Assembly: GCA_030528155.1 (NCBI GenBank)
Contig: JAUMZL010000002.1
Coordinates: 1-64,000, forward strand
Source of the DNA: Aerococcus sp.
Lineage (GTDB): Bacteria; Bacillota; Bacilli; Lactobacillales; Aerococcaceae
Direction of reading: 5' to 3'
DNA: 64,000 bases
Within the stretch, counting starts at the first letter, position 1; every line of letters starts with the position of its first letter. The notes beneath the pieces were generated by a model. The model was not told where the DNA came from, searched no databases, and worked only from the letters and a program-made list of their open reading frames with translations. This document shows, piece after piece, positions 10,018 through 20,910 of this stretch. The position numbers and the translations under genes are program-made.

Positions 10018-13000
10018 CTATTGATTTGCTTTTTCTTTTTCACTGTTGTCGAGTGCTTCTGCTGGTGCCTGTGTGGCATTGGCTTCAGCTGGTTGGGCAA
10101 CATTTTGGTAGTTGCTCATGATTTCGTCATCATCACGCAGATCAATTTCTTGGTCTTCACTGTCGAGCACTTGGATATCCAACCCGAGGGACTGCAATTC
10201 TTTAACCAATACACGGAAGGATTCCGGTACACCTGGTTTGTTGATTGGTTCGCCCTTAACGATGGATTCATAGGTCTGAACACGTCCTTGAACGTCATCG
10301 GATTTGTAGGTCAGAATTTCTTGCAAGGTGTAAGCTGCCCCGTAAGCTTCCAATGCCCAAACTTCCATTTCCCCGAAACGTTGTCCACCAAATTGCGCTT
10401 TCCCACCGAGTGGCTGTTGCGTTACCAAGGAGTATGGCCCAATGGAACGCGCATGCAGTTTGTCATCAACCATGTGTGACAGTTTGAGGTAGTACATCAC
10501 ACCAACGGAAACGCGGTTGTCGAAAGGTTCTCCCGTCCGACCGTCATAGAGGATGGTCTTCGCATCGGAGGCCATGCCGGCTTCTTCCACCGTCTCCCAA
10601 ATGTCGGAGTCCTGTGCCCCATCGAATACCGGGGTAGCCACGTGGATACCCAAGTTACGTGCGGCCATCCCTAAGTGGAGTTCCAACACCTGCCCAATGT
10701 TCATACGGGAAGGCACCCCTAATGGATTCAAGCAGATATCAACCGGTGTGCCATCTGGGAGGAATGGCATATCTTCTTCTGGAAGAACAATAGAGACAAC
10801 CCCTTTGTTCCCGTGACGACCAGCCATCTTGTCCCCTACTTGGATCTTACGTTTTTGAATAATGTACACACGAACCATCATGGAGACACCTGGTTTCAGT
10901 TCGTCACCATTGTCACGGTAGAAGACTTTCACGTCATTGACGATCCCGCCACCACCATGTGGTACTCGTAAGGACGTATCCCGAACTTCACGGGCTTTTT
11001 CACCAAAAATAGCGTGTAATAAGTGTTCTTCTGGACTCAGTTCCGTTACCCCTTTTGGTGTCACTTTCCCTACCAGAATGTCGCCGTCTTTCACTTCTGC
11101 CCCGATCCGGATAATTCCGCGTTCGTCCAAGTTCTTCAAGGCATCGTCACCGACGTTTGGAATTTCACGCGTGATTTCTTCTGGCCCGAGTTTGGTATCA
11201 CGGGCTTCCGATTCTAATTCATCGATGTGGATAGAGGTGTAGACATCGTCTTTTACTAAGCGTTCAGAAATAACAACCGCGTCTTCGTAGTTGTAACCAT
11301 CCCAGGTCATGAAGGCAACGATTGGGTTTTGTCCTAACGCTAATTCACCATTTTCCATCGATGGTCCGTTAGCCAAGATTTCGCCCTTGTCAACAACGTC
11401 CCCTTTGCGTACCAATGGAGTTTGGTTGTAGCAGGTTGACGCGTTAGAACGGTGATATTTCACAAGTGGGTATTTGTCCAATGCGCCATCTTCACGGCAA
11501 ACACGGATTTCGCGAGCATCGGAGAATTCAACAGTACCTGCGTATTCAGCAACCACCGCTGCTCCAGAGTCGTGTGCGGAAACATATTCCATCCCAGTCC
11601 CAACGAGTGGGGCATGTGGATGAAGCAATGGCACAGCCTGACGCTGCATGTTTGCCCCCATCAATGCCCGGTTGGAGTCGTCGTTTTCCAAGAATGGAAT
11701 ACATGCGGTAGCGACAGAGACTACCTGTTTTGGCGAAACGTCCATGTAGTCCACGCGTTCTGGTGAGACTTCGATGTTTTCTTCGACGTAACGCGCCATA
11801 ATCTTGTCATCGGCGAAAGAACCATCTTCATTCAAGCGCGTGTTCCCTTGTGCAATAACGAAGCGGTCTTCTTCATCAGCCGTTAAGTAGTCGATCCGGT
11901 CGGTAACTTTGTGCGTCTTCCAGTCCACGCGGCGGTATGGGGTTTCCACAAAGCCAAATGGATTGATCTTCGCGTAGGTTGCCAATGAGTTGATCAACCC
12001 GATGTTTGGCCCTTCAGGTGTTTCGATTGGACACATACGGCCGTAGTGGGTGTAGTGAACGTCGCGGACTTCATATCCGGCGCGGTCACGAGTCAACCCG
12101 CCTGGCCCCAACGCAGACAGACGGCGTTTGTGGGTCAACTCAGATAATGGGTTGTTTTGGTCCATGAATTGAGAGAGCTGTGAACTTCCGAAGAATTCAC
12201 GAATCGCTGCAACCACTGGACGAATATTAATCAATTGTTGTGGCGTAACGGTTTCCATATCTTGAATGGACATCCGTTCCCGTACCACACGTTCCATCCG
12301 GCTCAGCCCAATACGCAATTGGTTTTGGAGCAATTCACCGACAGAACGGATACGACGGTTCCCTAAGTGGTCGATGTCATCCGTTGTGCCTAAGCCTTCA
12401 TACAAGTTCAAGAAGTAGCTGAAGGAAGCAATGACATCGGCAATCGTTAATGCTTTCACTTCATCGGTTGGGTTACCATTCCCGATCACATTGATGATAC
12501 GGTCTGGGTTCTTTGGTGCATAAACTTTGATCAATTGCACATCAACGGGATCCGTGAGCACACCGTCTTCATTTGGATAAACGGTAATCATCCCGGCACC
12601 GTTGTCGAGCACGTCACCGTACTGTTCTAAGCCTTCACGGTCAAAGACGGTCCCTTTTGGAATCAAGATTTCGCCAGTTTCACCATCGATGATGTTTTCT
12701 GCTAAGGTGAGGTCACGCAAACGAATCTTCAAATCGAGCTTCTTGTTGACTTTGTAACGACCAACGGCAGCTAAATCGTAACGACGTGGATCGAAGAAGC
12801 GCGCAATCAGCAAGTTACGGGAAGATTCCGCTGTTTTAGGTTCACCCGGGCGAAGGCGTTCATAGATGTCTTTCAAGGCTTCTTCTGTTCTAGAGTCAGA
12901 AGGGTTCTTATGAACATCTTTTTCTAAGGTGAGGTCGAGTGTTTCGGATTCCCCAAAGAGTTCGCGAATTTGATCATCTGAACCGAACCCTAAAGCCCGC

Positions 13001-13587
13001 ATCAGAACGGTCATCGCAATCTTACGGGTACGGTCGATACGGACGTAGGAAATATCCTTTGCGTCGGTTTCCATTTCCAACCATGCCCCACGGTTAGGGA
13101 TGACGGTTGAACCGAAAGATTGTTTTCCGTTCTTATCAATCTTGTCGTGGAAATATACCCCTGGTGAACGAACGAGCTGAGAAACAATGACACGTTCAGA
13201 CCCATTGATAATGAACGTCCCGCTCGCTGTCATAATTGGGAAATCACCAAAGAACACGGTTTGGTCCTTGATTTCGCCGGTCTCGCTGTTGATCAAACGC
13301 AATTTAGCGTACATTGGTGCGGAGTAGTTTGCATCATGTTCGCGCGCTTCATCAACGTTATATTTGGCATCGTCGAATTGGTAATCGACAAATTCCAACT
13401 GCATCTTACCGGAGTGGTCGTCGATTGGTGAAATGTCATGGAACATTTCCCGAATGCCTTCTTCTAACAACCATTTGTAAGAATCGGTTTGGATCTCGAT
13501 TAAGTTTGGCAAGTTGAGCACTTCGTTGATGCGTGAGTAAGAACGACGCACCCGATGTTTCCCGAATTTAACATTATGTCCTGTCAT
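10018..13587 (-). CDS. rpoB: DNA-directed RNA polymerase subunit beta
   Basis: Second large catalytic subunit of RNA polymerase, 1189 residues. Visible landmarks are the rifampicin pocket ([17 protein letters not shown], then [13 protein letters not shown]) with the susceptible-type Asp, His and Ser retained, and the active-site segment [10 protein letters not shown]. The C-terminus ends in a low-complexity Ala/Gln/Glu/Lys tail. The ATG at 13587 follows GAGAGGTGG by about 10 bases. A 200-base leader with a promoter and an attenuator-like terminator lies upstream. Confidence 0.98.
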   Translation of the reverse strand: MTGHNVKFGKHRVRRSYSRINEVLNLPNLIEIQTDSYKWLLEEGIREMFHDISPIDDHSGKMQLEFVDYQFDDAKYNVDEAREHDANYSAPMYAKLRLINSETGEIKDQTVFFGDFPIMTASGTFIINGSERVIVSQLVRSPGVYFHDKIDKNGKQSFGSTVIPNRGAWLEMETDAKDISYVRIDRTRKIAMTVLMRALGFGSDDQIRELFGESETLDLTLEKDVHKNPSDSRTEEALKDIYERLRPGEPKTAESSRNLLIARFFDPRRYDLAAVGRYKVNKKLDLKIRLRDLTLAENIIDGETGEILIPKGTVFDREGLEQYGDVLDNGAGMITVYPNEDGVLTDPVDVQLIKVYAPKNPDRIINVIGNGNPTDEVKALTIADVIASFSYFLNLYEGLGTTDDIDHLGNRRIRSVGELLQNQLRIGLSRMERVVRERMSIQDMETVTPQQLINIRPVVAAIREFFGSSQLSQFMDQNNPLSELTHKRRLSALGPGGLTRDRAGYEVRDVHYTHYGRMCPIETPEGPNIGLINSLATYAKINPFGFVETPYRRVDWKTHKVTDRIDYLTADEEDRFVIAQGNTRLNEDGSFADDKIMARYVEENIEVSPERVDYMDVSPKQVVSVATACIPFLENDDSNRALMGANMQRQAVPLLHPHAPLVGTGMEYVSAHDSGAAVVAEYAGTVEFSDAREIRVCREDGALDKYPLVKYHRSNASTCYNQTPLVRKGDVVDKGEILANGPSMENGELALGQNPIVAFMTWDGYNYEDAVVISERLVKDDVYTSIHIDELESEARDTKLGPEEITREIPNVGDDALKNLDERGIIRIGAEVKDGDILVGKVTPKGVTELSPEEHLLHAIFGEKAREVRDTSLRVPHGGGGIVNDVKVFYRDNGDELKPGVSMMVRVYIIQKRKIQVGDKMAGRHGNKGVVSIVLPEEDMPFLPDGTPVDICLNPLGVPSRMNIGQVLELHLGMAARNLGIHVATPVFDGAQDSDIWETVEEAGMASDAKTILYDGRTGEPFDNRVSVGVMYYLKLSHMVDDKLHARSIGPYSLVTQQPLGGKAQFGGQRFGEMEVWALEAYGAAYTLQEILTYKSDDVQGRVQTYESIVKGEPINKPGVPESFRVLVKELQSLGLDIQVLDSEDQEIDLRDDDEIMSNYQNVAQPAEANATQAPAEALDNSEKEKANQ

Positions 13588-13709
13588 TAATCAGTGGCCA
13601 CCTCTCATTAATTTTCCATACACTGATAACACTGTGAGCGAAAGAAAAACAAAAGAACAACAAACGTTAAGAATTTGTTAAGATTCACCTTAAAAACCGT
13701 TTTAAAGGC

Positions 13710-13753
13710 AAAAAAAAGACAAAAGAGCATGACTTTCCCGTCAATTCTTTTGT
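13710..13753 (-). terminator. Attenuator-like terminator in the rpoB leader
   Basis: Minus strand ACAAAAGA, internal TGAC-GGGAAA-GTCA stem, TCTTTTGT, then C and eight T. It lies between the rpoB promoter and the rpoB start, so readthrough or antitermination is needed for expression. A lactic-acid-bacterial rpoB leader motif (Lacto-rpoB) is known; whether this is a member is inference. Confidence 0.75.
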
Positions 13754-13766
13754 TTTCTTTCCCAAT

Positions 13767-13796
13767 CGCTTAGCCGGACAATAGATCGACCTAGCG
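13767..13796 (-). other. Leader hairpin near the rpoB transcription start
   Basis: CGCT...AGCG closing stem with further partial pairing (AG/CT), about 15 bases after the -10. It could be part of the same regulatory leader as the terminator at 13710. Confidence 0.4.
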
Positions 13797-13816
13797 AAAA
13801 TTTCACTTCAAGAGAT

Positions 13817-13845
13817 ACTCTACTCCTTTTCCCAATAAAAGTCAA
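13817..13845 (-). promoter_or_regulatory. Promoter of rpoB-rpoC
   Basis: Minus strand TTGACT, 17-base spacer, TAGAGT. The predicted start near 13810 gives a leader of about 220 bases. Confidence 0.7.
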
Positions 13846-13950
13846 CGACCAAAACTCCCCTGATCCCCAATGGCACTAGCGTTATTCACCGTTAGCGATA
13901 ATCTTGTTTCTTCTATAATATTGAAACCGCCTTCTTAAACGCTGTTCGTC

Positions 13951-13994
13951 ATAAAAAATAGCGTCCTTTCTTCGAAACGAAGAAAAGACGCTAT
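13951..13994 (-). terminator. Terminator of adcC-adcB
   Basis: Minus strand ATAGCGTC, inner CTTC..GAAG pairing, GACGCTAT, then TTTTTTAT. It ends the zinc operon before the rpoB promoter. Confidence 0.85.
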
Positions 13995-14014
13995 GATCAT
14001 AACCGCCTCATACG

Positions 14015-14107
14015 CGAGCGTAGCCTTTCCACTGAGGAACAACACTGTCTCCGCTGCTGATCCCACCTGCTTTGCAAATGTTACGTTTACGAAGGCCGTT
14101 ACGCTCG
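14015..14107 (-). other. Structured 3' untranslated region of adcB
   Basis: An 8-bp perfect stem CGAGCGTA/TACGCTCG, extended by GGC/GCC, closes about 65 bases that contain a direct CAGTG repeat. It lies between the adcB stop and its terminator and does not code. Confidence 0.45.
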
Positions 14108-14114
14108 GTTCATG

Positions 14115-14915
14115 TTAATGCTTAAACAGTTTCAAGACAATACTTTCAATGATAAACATGGCGATAAAGATAACGATGATCGTCGCTCCAGGTGGCGTAT
14201 CCCATTGATATGATCCAATTAAGCCGCCGACCATACCGACCATGCCGATCACACTAGCTGAAATAATCACGCCATTGAAATTCTTGAATAGACGCAGAGC
14301 AATGGCTGCCGGCATGATAATGATAGCGGAAACGAGCAAGGATCCTGCTATAGGCATCATGATCGCAATCGCTGCCCCGGTGACAATGGAAATCCCCATC
14401 GAAATCCAGTTGGTCGGCAGTCCCGCTGTATAAGCGGTCGCCTCGTCGAAAGCCACCATGTATAACACGCGGCGCAGAATAATATAGAGTGCGATAATCA
14501 AAACGGCTAACCCAATCAGTAATCCCACCTGCAGTGGCGTAATGGTCACGATCGAACCGAACAGGAAAGATTCCACCTTGTTTGGCGTTTCTACCTGCGT
14601 CAATAGCATTAACGCTACCGCCATTCCTCCAGACATCAGGAGTGCTACCGAAATATCGGAGTAGTTAGCATAGACTTTGCGCAAATACTCTAACAGAATC
14701 GCTGCTAAGATCACCGTCACCATCGTTGTTACGGTAGGTTCCACACCGATCAAATATCCGAGTGCTACCCCTGCTAACGAGACGTGTGAGAGCGTATCTG
14801 CCATCAATGATTGTCGCCGCAAAATGAGCAACAGCCCCAAGATTGGCGTAAACAGAGCAATAGCTAGACACGCGATGAGGGCGCGCTGCATGAACTCATA
14901 CTGAAACATCTCCAT
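14115..14915 (-). CDS. adcB: Zinc ABC transporter permease AdcB
   Basis: Membrane permease of the high-affinity zinc importer (ABC-3 family). The 266-residue protein is hydrophobic throughout, with about eight predicted membrane segments, and carries the family segment LRRQSLMADTLSHVSLAGVA near the N-terminus. It closely follows what is known of streptococcal AdcB. The ATG at 14915 sits 7 bases after GGAGG and lies inside the end of adcC, overlapping by 52 bases. No substrate-binding lipoprotein or AdcR-type regulator gene is in this operon; those must be elsewhere. Confidence 0.9.
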   Translation of the reverse strand: MEMFQYEFMQRALIACLAIALFTPILGLLLILRRQSLMADTLSHVSLAGVALGYLIGVEPTVTTMVTVILAAILLEYLRKVYANYSDISVALLMSGGMAVALMLLTQVETPNKVESFLFGSIVTITPLQVGLLIGLAVLIIALYIILRRVLYMVAFDEATAYTAGLPTNWISMGISIVTGAAIAIMMPIAGSLLVSAIIIMPAAIALRLFKNFNGVIISASVIGMVGMVGGLIGSYQWDTPPGATIIVIFIAMFIIESIVLKLFKH

Positions 14916-15568
14916 GGCGAATCCTCCTTTCTTACCAAGTGGATCTGCTTGTCAAAGAAATCCTCCAGTTGAATATCTTCATGCGTCACCATAAAAATCG
15001 CTTTACCGTGTTTGCGCGCACTGTGCTGCAATAGCTCATAGAATTTTTTGCGGGACTGTTTGTCCATACCGGTAGTCGGTTCATCGAGAATAAAGAGATC
15101 CGGATCCGTACAGAATACGCGTGCCAACCCGATGCGTTGCTTCTGACCACCCGAGAGCTCACCAATTCGTTTATGCCGTTGTTCCCACATTCCAACTGAA
15201 TCCAGCGCCCGTTTCACGTGCTCCCTGTCGCCATCATCGAGGGGTTTAAACCAACGGCGCTGCTGGTAACGTCCCGATTGCACAAATTCATACACTGAAC
15301 TAGGAAAACCCGGATTGAAATGCGTGAGATCCTGAGGCAGATACCCTACCTGCATCGGTTCTCCATTCACATTTTGTTTACTAATCGTTGCCGTACCCTC
15401 TGTTGGTTTCAACAGGCCCAGAATATTGCGGATCAATGTGGATTTCGCCGCACCATTTTCCCCTGTTAAAATCACAAATTCACCCGGATCAACAGTAAAG
15501 GTAATGTCCATCAACACAGGCTCTTCATCATAGGCATACCCCACCTGCTGACAGTCAATATAGTGCAT
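14864..15568 (-). CDS. adcC: Zinc ABC transporter ATP-binding protein AdcC
   Basis: Cytoplasmic ATPase energising zinc import. The 234-residue protein shows Walker A as GENGAAKST (Ala in place of the usual second Gly, as known for AdcC proteins), the signature LSGGQKQR, Walker B LFILDEP, and the H-loop VTHED. Its C-terminus keeps the AdcC-typical DSPWRC segment. The ATG at 15568 follows GGAGGGAGAAT. It is the first gene of the operon and overlaps adcB. Upstream are a consensus promoter and a Zur-type palindrome. Confidence 0.92.
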   Translation of the reverse strand: MHYIDCQQVGYAYDEEPVLMDITFTVDPGEFVILTGENGAAKSTLIRNILGLLKPTEGTATISKQNVNGEPMQVGYLPQDLTHFNPGFPSSVYEFVQSGRYQQRRWFKPLDDGDREHVKRALDSVGMWEQRHKRIGELSGGQKQRIGLARVFCTDPDLFILDEPTTGMDKQSRKKFYELLQHSARKHGKAIFMVTHEDIQLEDFFDKQIHLVRKEDSPWRCFSMSSCSAPSSRV

Positions 15569-15586
15569 ATTCTCCCTCCTTTATTT

Positions 15587-15608
15587 GGCTAATGGTCCCT
15601 CATTAGCC
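15587..15608 (-). other. Perfect hairpin in the adcC leader
   Basis: GGCTAATG, 6-base loop, CATTAGCC, just upstream of the adcC ribosome binding site. There is no T tract, so it is not a terminator. It could be an operator or a translation-control hairpin. Confidence 0.5.
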
Positions 15609-15634
15609 ATTAGCGCTGGTTGTTTCTATAAAAA

Positions 15635-15649
15635 ACGAAATAATTACGA
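15635..15649. promoter_or_regulatory. Zur-type zinc operator before adcC
   Basis: ACGAAATAATTACGA matches 13 of 15 positions of the Bacillus Zur core TCGTAATNATTACGA. It sits just after the -10, where a bound repressor would block transcription when zinc is plentiful. Confidence 0.7.
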
Positions 15650-15654
15650 TTTGA

Positions 15655-15683
15655 ATTCTACCCTACTTTCAAAAAGGTGACAA
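15655..15683 (-). promoter_or_regulatory. Promoter of adcC-adcB
   Basis: Minus strand TTGTCA, 17-base spacer, TAGAAT. Confidence 0.8.
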
Positions 15684-15699
15684 GCCTCAACCCACGGCA

Positions 15700-15728
15700 A
15701 AAGAAAAAATAAGGTGATTAGTCACCTC
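15700..15728 (-). terminator. Second terminator between veg and adcC
   Basis: Minus strand AGGTGA-CTAA-TCACCT followed by TATTTTTTCTTTT. It backs up the veg terminator. Confidence 0.7.
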
Positions 15729-15797
15729 ACGTCTGTGCATCAAAGCCACAACGATCGGCATTCTTTGAAAAACAGCCGGGCCTAAAATTCATAAGCA

Positions 15798-15828
15798 CAA
15801 AAAAAGGAGTAGCTCCTGCTCACTCCTT
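15798..15828 (-). terminator. Terminator of veg
   Basis: Minus strand AAGGAGT, 11-base loop, ACTCCTT with a following T run, directly beyond the veg stop. Confidence 0.85.
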
Positions 15829-15844
15829 AGGTATCATCGTATTA

Positions 15845-16099
15845 CTATTCGCTTACTGCGTCATTGCTGGGAAATTCAATTTCAACTGCTTCAGTCAAAA
15901 CATCTGTGTAACTGTAACAAATCCGTTCGAATTTATTTTCTTCAGGATCGAGTTCGATCACGAAAACAGCAGGATAAGTATCACTGAGAACGCCTCTTCT
16001 CTTGGTGATGCGTTTACGCCCCGTCTGCTGCGTGACTTGGATGGTACTACCGATCTTTTGTTCAAGATCTTGTTTAATTGCCGCAATACTCTGCGCCAT
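15845..16099 (-). CDS. veg: Veg family protein
   Basis: Small protein of 84 residues, of the Veg family found beside ksgA in many Firmicutes. In Bacillus it promotes biofilm matrix gene expression; its biochemical role is not settled. The core TGRKRITKRRGVLSDTYPAV is typical. The ATG at 16099 follows AAGGAGTG by about 6 bases; the frame stays open to 16108 without a start codon of its own. Two overlapping strong promoters lie upstream, in keeping with the very active veg promoter known from Bacillus. Confidence 0.9.
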   Translation of the reverse strand: MAQSIAAIKQDLEQKIGSTIQVTQQTGRKRITKRRGVLSDTYPAVFVIELDPEENKFERICYSYTDVLTEAVEIEFPSNDAVSE

Positions 16100-16121
16100 G
16101 GCAATCACTCCTTATACCACC

Positions 16122-16175
16122 ATTTTATCACAAAGTCTAACACTTTACAATAGCATTAACTTCACCAATAGTCAA
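16122..16175 (-). promoter_or_regulatory. Overlapping tandem promoters of veg
   Basis: Upstream promoter: TTGACT (16170-16175), 17 bases, TATTGT (16147-16152). Downstream promoter: TTGTAA (16145-16150), 17 bases, TAAAAT (16122-16127). The -10 of the first overlaps the -35 of the second. Confidence 0.75.
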
Positions 16176-16234
16176 AGGGGTAATTTCAAAAATTTAGTTG
16201 ACGTGCCATCCTGCCCCATCCCATGCCATTTCGG

Positions 16235-17134
16235 TTAAGCGGTAGGTTTCACTATGCGCGCATCCGCACTCAATTGATTGACTAGAGCCGCAAATTCCTC
16301 GATCGTCAATGTTTCTGCCCGGCGTTTAGGATCGATATTAACTGCAGCCAATGCCGTCTCTAAAGCTTCCGTAATGTCCGGATCCTTGCCAAATAAACCG
16401 CGCAAGTTGTTCCACAACGTTTTGCGGCGATGTTGGAAACTACCGCGCACCACCGTAAAGAAGAGCCTCTCATCGGCGACTTCCACGCGTGGTTTTGCCA
16501 ACCGTTCCAGCAAGAGCACGGCGGAATCAACGTTCGGGCGCGGTTTGAAGACGGTACGTGGGACATGCGTTGCGATGGTGGCATCGCAATAGTATTGAAT
16601 CGCTACGGTAACGGCACCATATGCCTTCGTCCCCGGTTTAGCAATCAACCGTTCCGCCACCTCCAACTGCATCATCAGCGCGTACGTTTTGATCTGGTCG
16701 CTCGCTTCTAACAGGTGGAAGAGGATGGGCGTCGTAATATAGTAGGGTAAGTTCGCTACGACTGCCAAGCGCTCGCTTGAGGGAAATTGTTCCTGAATGT
16801 CTGCCGTAATATCCGCCTTCAGAATATCCTGGTGTTTCACGGTGAGGTTAGCGAAGTCTCCCAATTCGTCTGCGAGAACAGGCAACAAGCGGTCATCCAA
16901 TTCATACGCCAATACGCGCTGAGCATGGGTCGCTAAAAATTCGGTCAAAGCCCCAATGCCCGGCCCAATCTCAATCACATCCGTTGTTTCGTCTATGGAA
17001 GCAGCATTCACCATATCCATTAATACCTGAGGTTCCATCAAGAAGTTTTGTCCCAGGCTTTTCTTAGCATCGAGGTTGTAGCGTTTCAATATGGCATTCG
17101 TACGTGATGGGGTGGCGATCCATTTTTTGGTCAT
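16235..17134 (-). CDS. ksgA: 16S rRNA dimethyladenosine transferase
   Basis: Methylates two adjacent adenines in the terminal helix of 16S rRNA during small-subunit maturation (RsmA/KsgA), using S-adenosylmethionine. The 299-residue protein shows KKSLGQNFL at the N-terminus, the SAM-binding VIEIGPGIGALTE near residue 60 and the catalytic NLPYYITTP. The start codon overlaps the rnmV stop as ATGA, so translation is coupled; GGAGG lies about 10 bases upstream. Confidence 0.96.
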   Translation of the reverse strand: MTKKWIATPSRTNAILKRYNLDAKKSLGQNFLMEPQVLMDMVNAASIDETTDVIEIGPGIGALTEFLATHAQRVLAYELDDRLLPVLADELGDFANLTVKHQDILKADITADIQEQFPSSERLAVVANLPYYITTPILFHLLEASDQIKTYALMMQLEVAERLIAKPGTKAYGAVTVAIQYYCDATIATHVPRTVFKPRPNVDSAVLLLERLAKPRVEVADERLFFTVVRGSFQHRRKTLWNNLRGLFGKDPDITEALETALAAVNIDPKRRAETLTIEEFAALVNQLSADARIVKPTA

Positions 17135-17739
17135 GCTTTAAATTCCTCCGCTTCATAGTTTTCCATAATCTGTGCAACCTGACTGTGTTCAATTTGGAAC
17201 AGGTACAAACGCTTCGCCAATTGCTTACCGTTTGTGTGGCCAATGCGCAACGCCTGCGTCAGGTAATCGCGCCGTTTCTGGGCATCGCTCGTCCCCATTA
17301 ATCCGAACGCACGCAACTCCTTGAGTGTTAGTTTAGGTACCGGTGCATTCGGACTATTAGGATCAATGACCGAATAAACCGCACCCAAAGCGCGTTTGAT
17401 CGCTTCGTCTGAAGCATGTTCCACTCCTAAACTGCCTTTGTGGTTCGGCTTGGCTTCTTCCCGCTCCAGGAAGGCATGTTTCACTCCAGGCACTTCGGAT
17501 TGGATAATCTGGCGAATTTTATTCCCCGACACATCCGGATCGGTGAATACAATCACACCAAATTCATCCTGGGCACGCGCAATCTCATTGAGCGTTGTCT
17601 CATCAATGGCCGATCCCCGTGTTTCGATTGTTAAAACATCGTAAATCTCCTCTAAACGCCGCGTATCATCGCGCCCCTCGACCACAATCACTTCTTTAAT
17701 TCGTTCCTTAACCTTAGCATTTGATACTGATTCGCTCAC
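17131..17739 (-). CDS. rnmV: Ribonuclease M5
   Basis: Toprim-domain nuclease that makes the final cuts in 5S rRNA maturation in low-GC Gram-positives. The 202-residue protein has the Toprim glutamate motif VVEGRDD near residue 19 and the aspartate motif TDPDVSG near 67. The start is GTG at 17739, directly after the TAA stop of tatD, with only a weak ribosome binding site (GAAAG), which suggests coupling with tatD. It overlaps ksgA by four bases. Confidence 0.93.
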   Translation of the reverse strand: MSESVSNAKVKERIKEVIVVEGRDDTRRLEEIYDVLTIETRGSAIDETTLNEIARAQDEFGVIVFTDPDVSGNKIRQIIQSEVPGVKHAFLEREEAKPNHKGSLGVEHASDEAIKRALGAVYSVIDPNSPNAPVPKLTLKELRAFGLMGTSDAQKRRDYLTQALRIGHTNGKQLAKRLYLFQIEHSQVAQIMENYEAEEFKA

Positions 17740-18537
17740 TTAATCTTTCACGAACCCTTTCTCTTCATCCCAATGAATACCAAACAGACGACAAGCATTA
17801 TCATAGGTTTGGCGGGCAATCGCTTCATAGCTGGTATTTCTCACGTCAGCGATGCGTGTCGCCACATAGCGAATATTCGCGGTTTCATTGCGCTGACCCC
17901 GATGTGGCTCAGGTGACAGGTAAGGCGAATCCGTTTCGATCAATAAGCGATCCGCTGGTACCATAGCGACGGCTTCACGAACCGCTTTTGACTTCTTGAA
18001 CGTCACCACACCACTGAAAGAGAGATGCATCCCCAAATCGAGAAATTTCTGTGCCCATTCTGGATCATCACCGAATGTATGCATGATTCCGCCGATTTCT
18101 TCCACGTGTTCATCCTTCAAAATACGATAAGTATCCTCATTAGCGTCACGCGTGTGAATAATGATCGGCAATTTCCGTTCGCGTGCGATCGCGATTTGGC
18201 GCCGCATCACGCGTTCTTGCACCTCATGTGGCGCCGCATCCCAGTGATAATCCAGCCCAAATTCACCCACTGCAACCACTTTTGGGCTATCCAATGCCGC
18301 TTGTAATTCACGTTCTACCTCAGCATTATATTCACCAGCGAGCTCAGGATGCCAGCCATATGCTGCCACCATGTCCAATTCGCGCGAGACGAGTGCTTGG
18401 CCATTAGCAATAGTTTCATGGTCAAACCCAATAATCGTCATTCCGCTAACCCCTGCTTGTCGTGCTCGCTCAATCGCTTGTGCTTGATCATCCTTGAAAT
18501 CTTCCGCATTGAAATGAGTATGCGTATCAAAGAGCAT
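17740..18537 (-). CDS. tatD: TatD family metal-dependent DNase/hydrolase
   Basis: Cytoplasmic metal-dependent hydrolase of the TatD family (3'-5' nuclease activity is known for family members). The 265-residue TIM-barrel protein shows the metal ligands in order: DTHTHFN at the start, GEFGLDYHW, IIHTRDA, IMHTFGDD and ETDSPYL. The ATG at 18537 has AAGGAGG 5 bases upstream; the open frame to 18558 lacks a site. It is the first gene of tatD-rnmV-ksgA. Confidence 0.93.
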   Translation of the reverse strand: MLFDTHTHFNAEDFKDDQAQAIERARQAGVSGMTIIGFDHETIANGQALVSRELDMVAAYGWHPELAGEYNAEVERELQAALDSPKVVAVGEFGLDYHWDAAPHEVQERVMRRQIAIARERKLPIIIHTRDANEDTYRILKDEHVEEIGGIMHTFGDDPEWAQKFLDLGMHLSFSGVVTFKKSKAVREAVAMVPADRLLIETDSPYLSPEPHRGQRNETANIRYVATRIADVRNTSYEAIARQTYDNACRLFGIHWDEEKGFVKD

Positions 18538-18576
18538 ATTTTCCTCCTTCATTCTCATTCATCAGTACAAATGGAC

Positions 18577-18604
18577 AACGGCTGAGCCATTAAGCCCAGC
18601 CGTT
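18577..18604. other. Hairpin between metG and tatD
   Basis: AACGGCTG/CAGCCGTT stem with a 12-base loop and no clear T run on the minus strand. It may weaken but probably does not stop transcription from metG into tatD. Confidence 0.5.
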
Positions 18605-18634
18605 TCCTAGTTATTCCGTCATTTAAGATAGCAA

Positions 18635-20677
<2,043 letters not shown>

Positions 20678-20698
20678 TCAAAATCATAAGTTGTGTGT

Positions 20699-20707
20699 AG
20701 TATAGCA
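20699..20707 (-). promoter_or_regulatory. Extended -10 promoter of metG
   Basis: Minus strand TGC-TATACT without a good -35 hexamer, about 35 bases before the metG start. Confidence 0.5.
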
Positions 20708-20864
20708 TACCCAAAACAATCGGCGCCATGATTCCCACAGCAAAACCGAAAATCGAGGGGCAATTCATTGGTTCACGCTCATCGTGTTCTAGCATCGCTC
20801 GTTGTTATTATCATTAGCCGCTATCTGTACTGAAAGTTTATCGATTCTGTGCATCTCACACCAC

Positions 20865-20895
20865 AAAAAAACTGCCAACCCGACTGTTGACAGTT
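20865..20895 (-). terminator. Terminator of the L,D-transpeptidase gene
   Basis: Minus strand AACTGTCAAC / GTTGGCAGTT with a six-base loop, then a run of six or more T. Confidence 0.85.
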
Positions 20896-20910
20896 TCACA
20901 CATGTAATAA

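Noticed and set aside
15430-15480. Variant Walker A (GENGAAKST) in AdcC
   Set aside because: The Ala is typical of AdcC proteins as known from streptococci, not a defect.
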